From NCBI RefSeq assembly GCF_014202425.1, contig NZ_JACHGT010000002.1:520999-584998 (forward strand): DNA of 64,000 bases, read 5' to 3'. The notes under the pieces are model-generated. The model saw only the letters and a list, made by a program, of their open reading frames with translations, did no database searches and was not told the origin of the DNA. The stretch is from Phytomonospora endophytica (GTDB lineage Bacteria; Actinomycetota; Actinomycetes; Mycobacteriales; Micromonosporaceae). The position numbers were made by a program, and so were the translations under genes. This document shows, one piece after another, positions 59,210-64,000 of this stretch (the stretch's first letter is position 1; every line of letters starts with the position of its first letter).

Positions 59210-60401
59210 GGTAGTCCCCGGTGTTCATGCTGAAACCGAAGCTCTCGCCGTAGTCGATGAACGCCGAGGACCTGTTCTCCTCGGCGTACAGCCGCCGCAG
59301 TTCGCCCATGCCCTCCGGCGTGGGAGGTCCCAGCTCCACCCGCCGGGCGTCCCTCACGATGAAGGTGCGGCCGCCGTCGTGCACGGCCTCGGTGGCCGAG
59401 CAGCGCACGACGTATCCCAGCCGGGTCGGGAGAAGCCCGGCGTCGAGGGCCGACGGCCGGATCGCGTGCGTGTACAGGCGATTGGTGGACAGCGGCATGA
59501 AGAAGACCGAGCCCGGATACAGCGGCACGGTGAAGCTCTCCGGCCCCTCTCCGTCGGCGTCCTTGCGCCGGAAATGGAGCCTGGTCAGCCCACTGACCCC
59601 GTTCACACCGAAGTCGAAGGGGTCATCGGCCGAGGGCCGCAGCCCGTCGAGTCCGTCGTAGAAGGTGCAGAAGGCCATGATCCCGTCGGCGGGCATGTCC
59701 TTCGTCTTGTCGGCGTGGTCGGAGATCTTGGCCTTGGACTGCTTCCGCTCCGCCGTCGCCGAGGTGTTGCGGTAGATCTGGGCGAGGACGTGGTTGAGCG
59801 GCGCGTGCCCGGCGAACACCGTCGCGGCCTCGCGGTTGAGCGCGCCGACGACCGAGGTGTCGGTCGGGCGGAAGTTGTCGGTCGGTCCCGAAAGGTTCGT
59901 GGAACACCGCAGCAGACGAAAACGCAGCGCGTCGCCCTCGCGGGTGACCGGCGTCAGGTAGATCCCGCTGCGGTGGGCCGTCGCGGGTTTGGTGGACTCG
60001 GTCAGCGACTGGAACTCGTGCTCGGCCGTGATGCGCCCGAAGTGGTCCTCGCCGGGCTCGAAGAAGCGGCGGTAGTACACACCCATGCCGTGCGTTCGGA
60101 CCGGAACCCTGCCCAGGCCGACGACGGTCCATGGCGCGCCCTCGCGGTGACCGTGCGACAGCTCCCGGACCGCGAACACCCGGGCGGCGTCCCGCAGCCG
60201 CGCGACGTCCACCCCCGCCAGGTCACCGCACAGGTAGACGCTCTTGCCCGCCACCTCGGCCGCACCCGACAGGATCCGCTCGTAGGCGACCGCGGTCCCG
60301 AAGAAGTCGCCGGCCGGCTCGGCGAACTCCACTCCGCCCGCCGCGACCAGAAGGTTTCCGGCGTCGGCGATCCGGGCTTCGGCAGGCTCTGTGATCCGCA
60401 T
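59193..60401 (-). CDS. AlkB-like 2OG-Fe(II) oxygenase 2 with N-terminal extension
   Basis: 402 residues from the ATG at 60401. Residues 1-215 form an additional domain with no family I recognise. The C-terminal half has His229-x-Asp231 (SDHADKTKDMP), His312 (NRLYTHAIRPS) and the arginines of TRLGYVVRCS, the order expected of a 2OG-Fe(II) double-stranded beta-helix. FYDGLDG and FTVPLYPGSVFFMPL support the fold. It is coupled to oxygenase 1 and divergent from mfd. Nucleic-acid repair is an inference from family and context. Confidence 0.7.
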   Translation of the reverse strand: MRITEPAEARIADAGNLLVAAGGVEFAEPAGDFFGTAVAYERILSGAAEVAGKSVYLCGDLAGVDVARLRDAARVFAVRELSHGHREGAPWTVVGLGRVPVRTHGMGVYYRRFFEPGEDHFGRITAEHEFQSLTESTKPATAHRSGIYLTPVTREGDALRFRLLRCSTNLSGPTDNFRPTDTSVVGALNREAATVFAGHAPLNHVLAQIYRNTSATAERKQSKAKISDHADKTKDMPADGIMAFCTFYDGLDGLRPSADDPFDFGVNGVSGLTRLHFRRKDADGEGPESFTVPLYPGSVFFMPLSTNRLYTHAIRPSALDAGLLPTRLGYVVRCSATEAVHDGGRTFIVRDARRVELGPPTPEGMGELRRLYAEENRSSAFIDYGESFGFSMNTGDYRAPRI

Positions 60402-60573
60402 CCGGCGATGCTCCCACGCACCCGCCACCCATCGGACACGCCCGGGTGACACAACTCCCATGACACCGCCGGAACGTGGACGTAGGCTTGCCGAAGCGCA
60501 CGTCCACCCCCTCCCTCACGCGGCCAGGGGGCAAGCCGTCGTGCCCTCGTGCTCCAACCCAAAAGGTGTCACC

Positions 60574-64000
<3,427 letters not shown>

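Overview
The window is high-GC bacterial DNA with short intergenic gaps, frequent GTG starts and many 4-nt ATGA/GTGA gene overlaps. A complete conservon (NIT-type histidine kinase, roadblock, DUF742 and small GTPase genes), SigE-family sigma factors, DM13 and BMP lipoproteins all point to a filamentous actinobacterium. Glycomycetales or Micromonosporales would fit, but the exact taxon is an inference. I saw no rRNA, tRNA, prophage, integrase or CRISPR locus.

Layout. 0-4 kb: a small membrane protein, a left-handed beta-helix acetyltransferase, then an acidic protein followed by an IS110-transposase-like protein fused to a conservon-kinase tail and a roadblock protein. 4-6.4 kb: a divergent TetR/MFS efflux locus with visible operators and promoter, plus a SnoaL-like gene. 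6.5-11.4 kb: a full conservon cvnABCD (minus strand). 11.6-14.6 kb: NADP-type aldehyde dehydrogenase and an MHYT sensor. 14.6-16.4 kb: repeat cluster A. 16.4-28 kb: purine/pyrimidine nucleoside uptake and salvage (adenosine deaminase, thymidine phosphorylase, cytidine deaminase, a BMP-type ABC importer with two tandem lipoproteins). 28-31.3 kb: two tandem sigma-factor/membrane-protein pairs. 31.4-33.2 kb: small membrane proteins and YihY. 33.2-35.3 kb: repeat cluster C. 35.3-37.4 kb: 2H phosphoesterase, tryptophanyl-tRNA synthetase, a secreted protein. 37.9-40.9 kb: DeoR-galT-galK. 41-47 kb: paired CNNM/CBS proteins, a flavin-dependent oxidoreductase, glmS, a GNAT. 48-51 kb: a BRCT-like/TM/HhH protein and a PTS-type dihydroxyacetone kinase dhaKLM. 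51-56 kb: thioredoxin, DM13 protein, PEP carboxylase, lipoprotein. 56.3-57.5 kb: repeat cluster D. 57.6-64 kb: DUF457 membrane protein, two overlapping AlkB-like 2OG-Fe(II) oxygenases, and mfd running off the right edge.

Three items stand out. First, the gene at 1998-3593 looks like a catalytically dead IS110 transposase domain fused to the C-terminal tail of a conservon kinase, directly coupled to a roadblock gene; a related 'EAW...LPRR' tail motif also occurs in the MHYT sensor. Second, a 69-72 bp repeat core occurs 12 times at five loci, embedded in roughly 60-bp satellite units that each carry a GCGAAGC core, and it has overwritten the 3' end of at least one gene. Third, two overlapping AlkB-like oxygenases sit divergently next to mfd.
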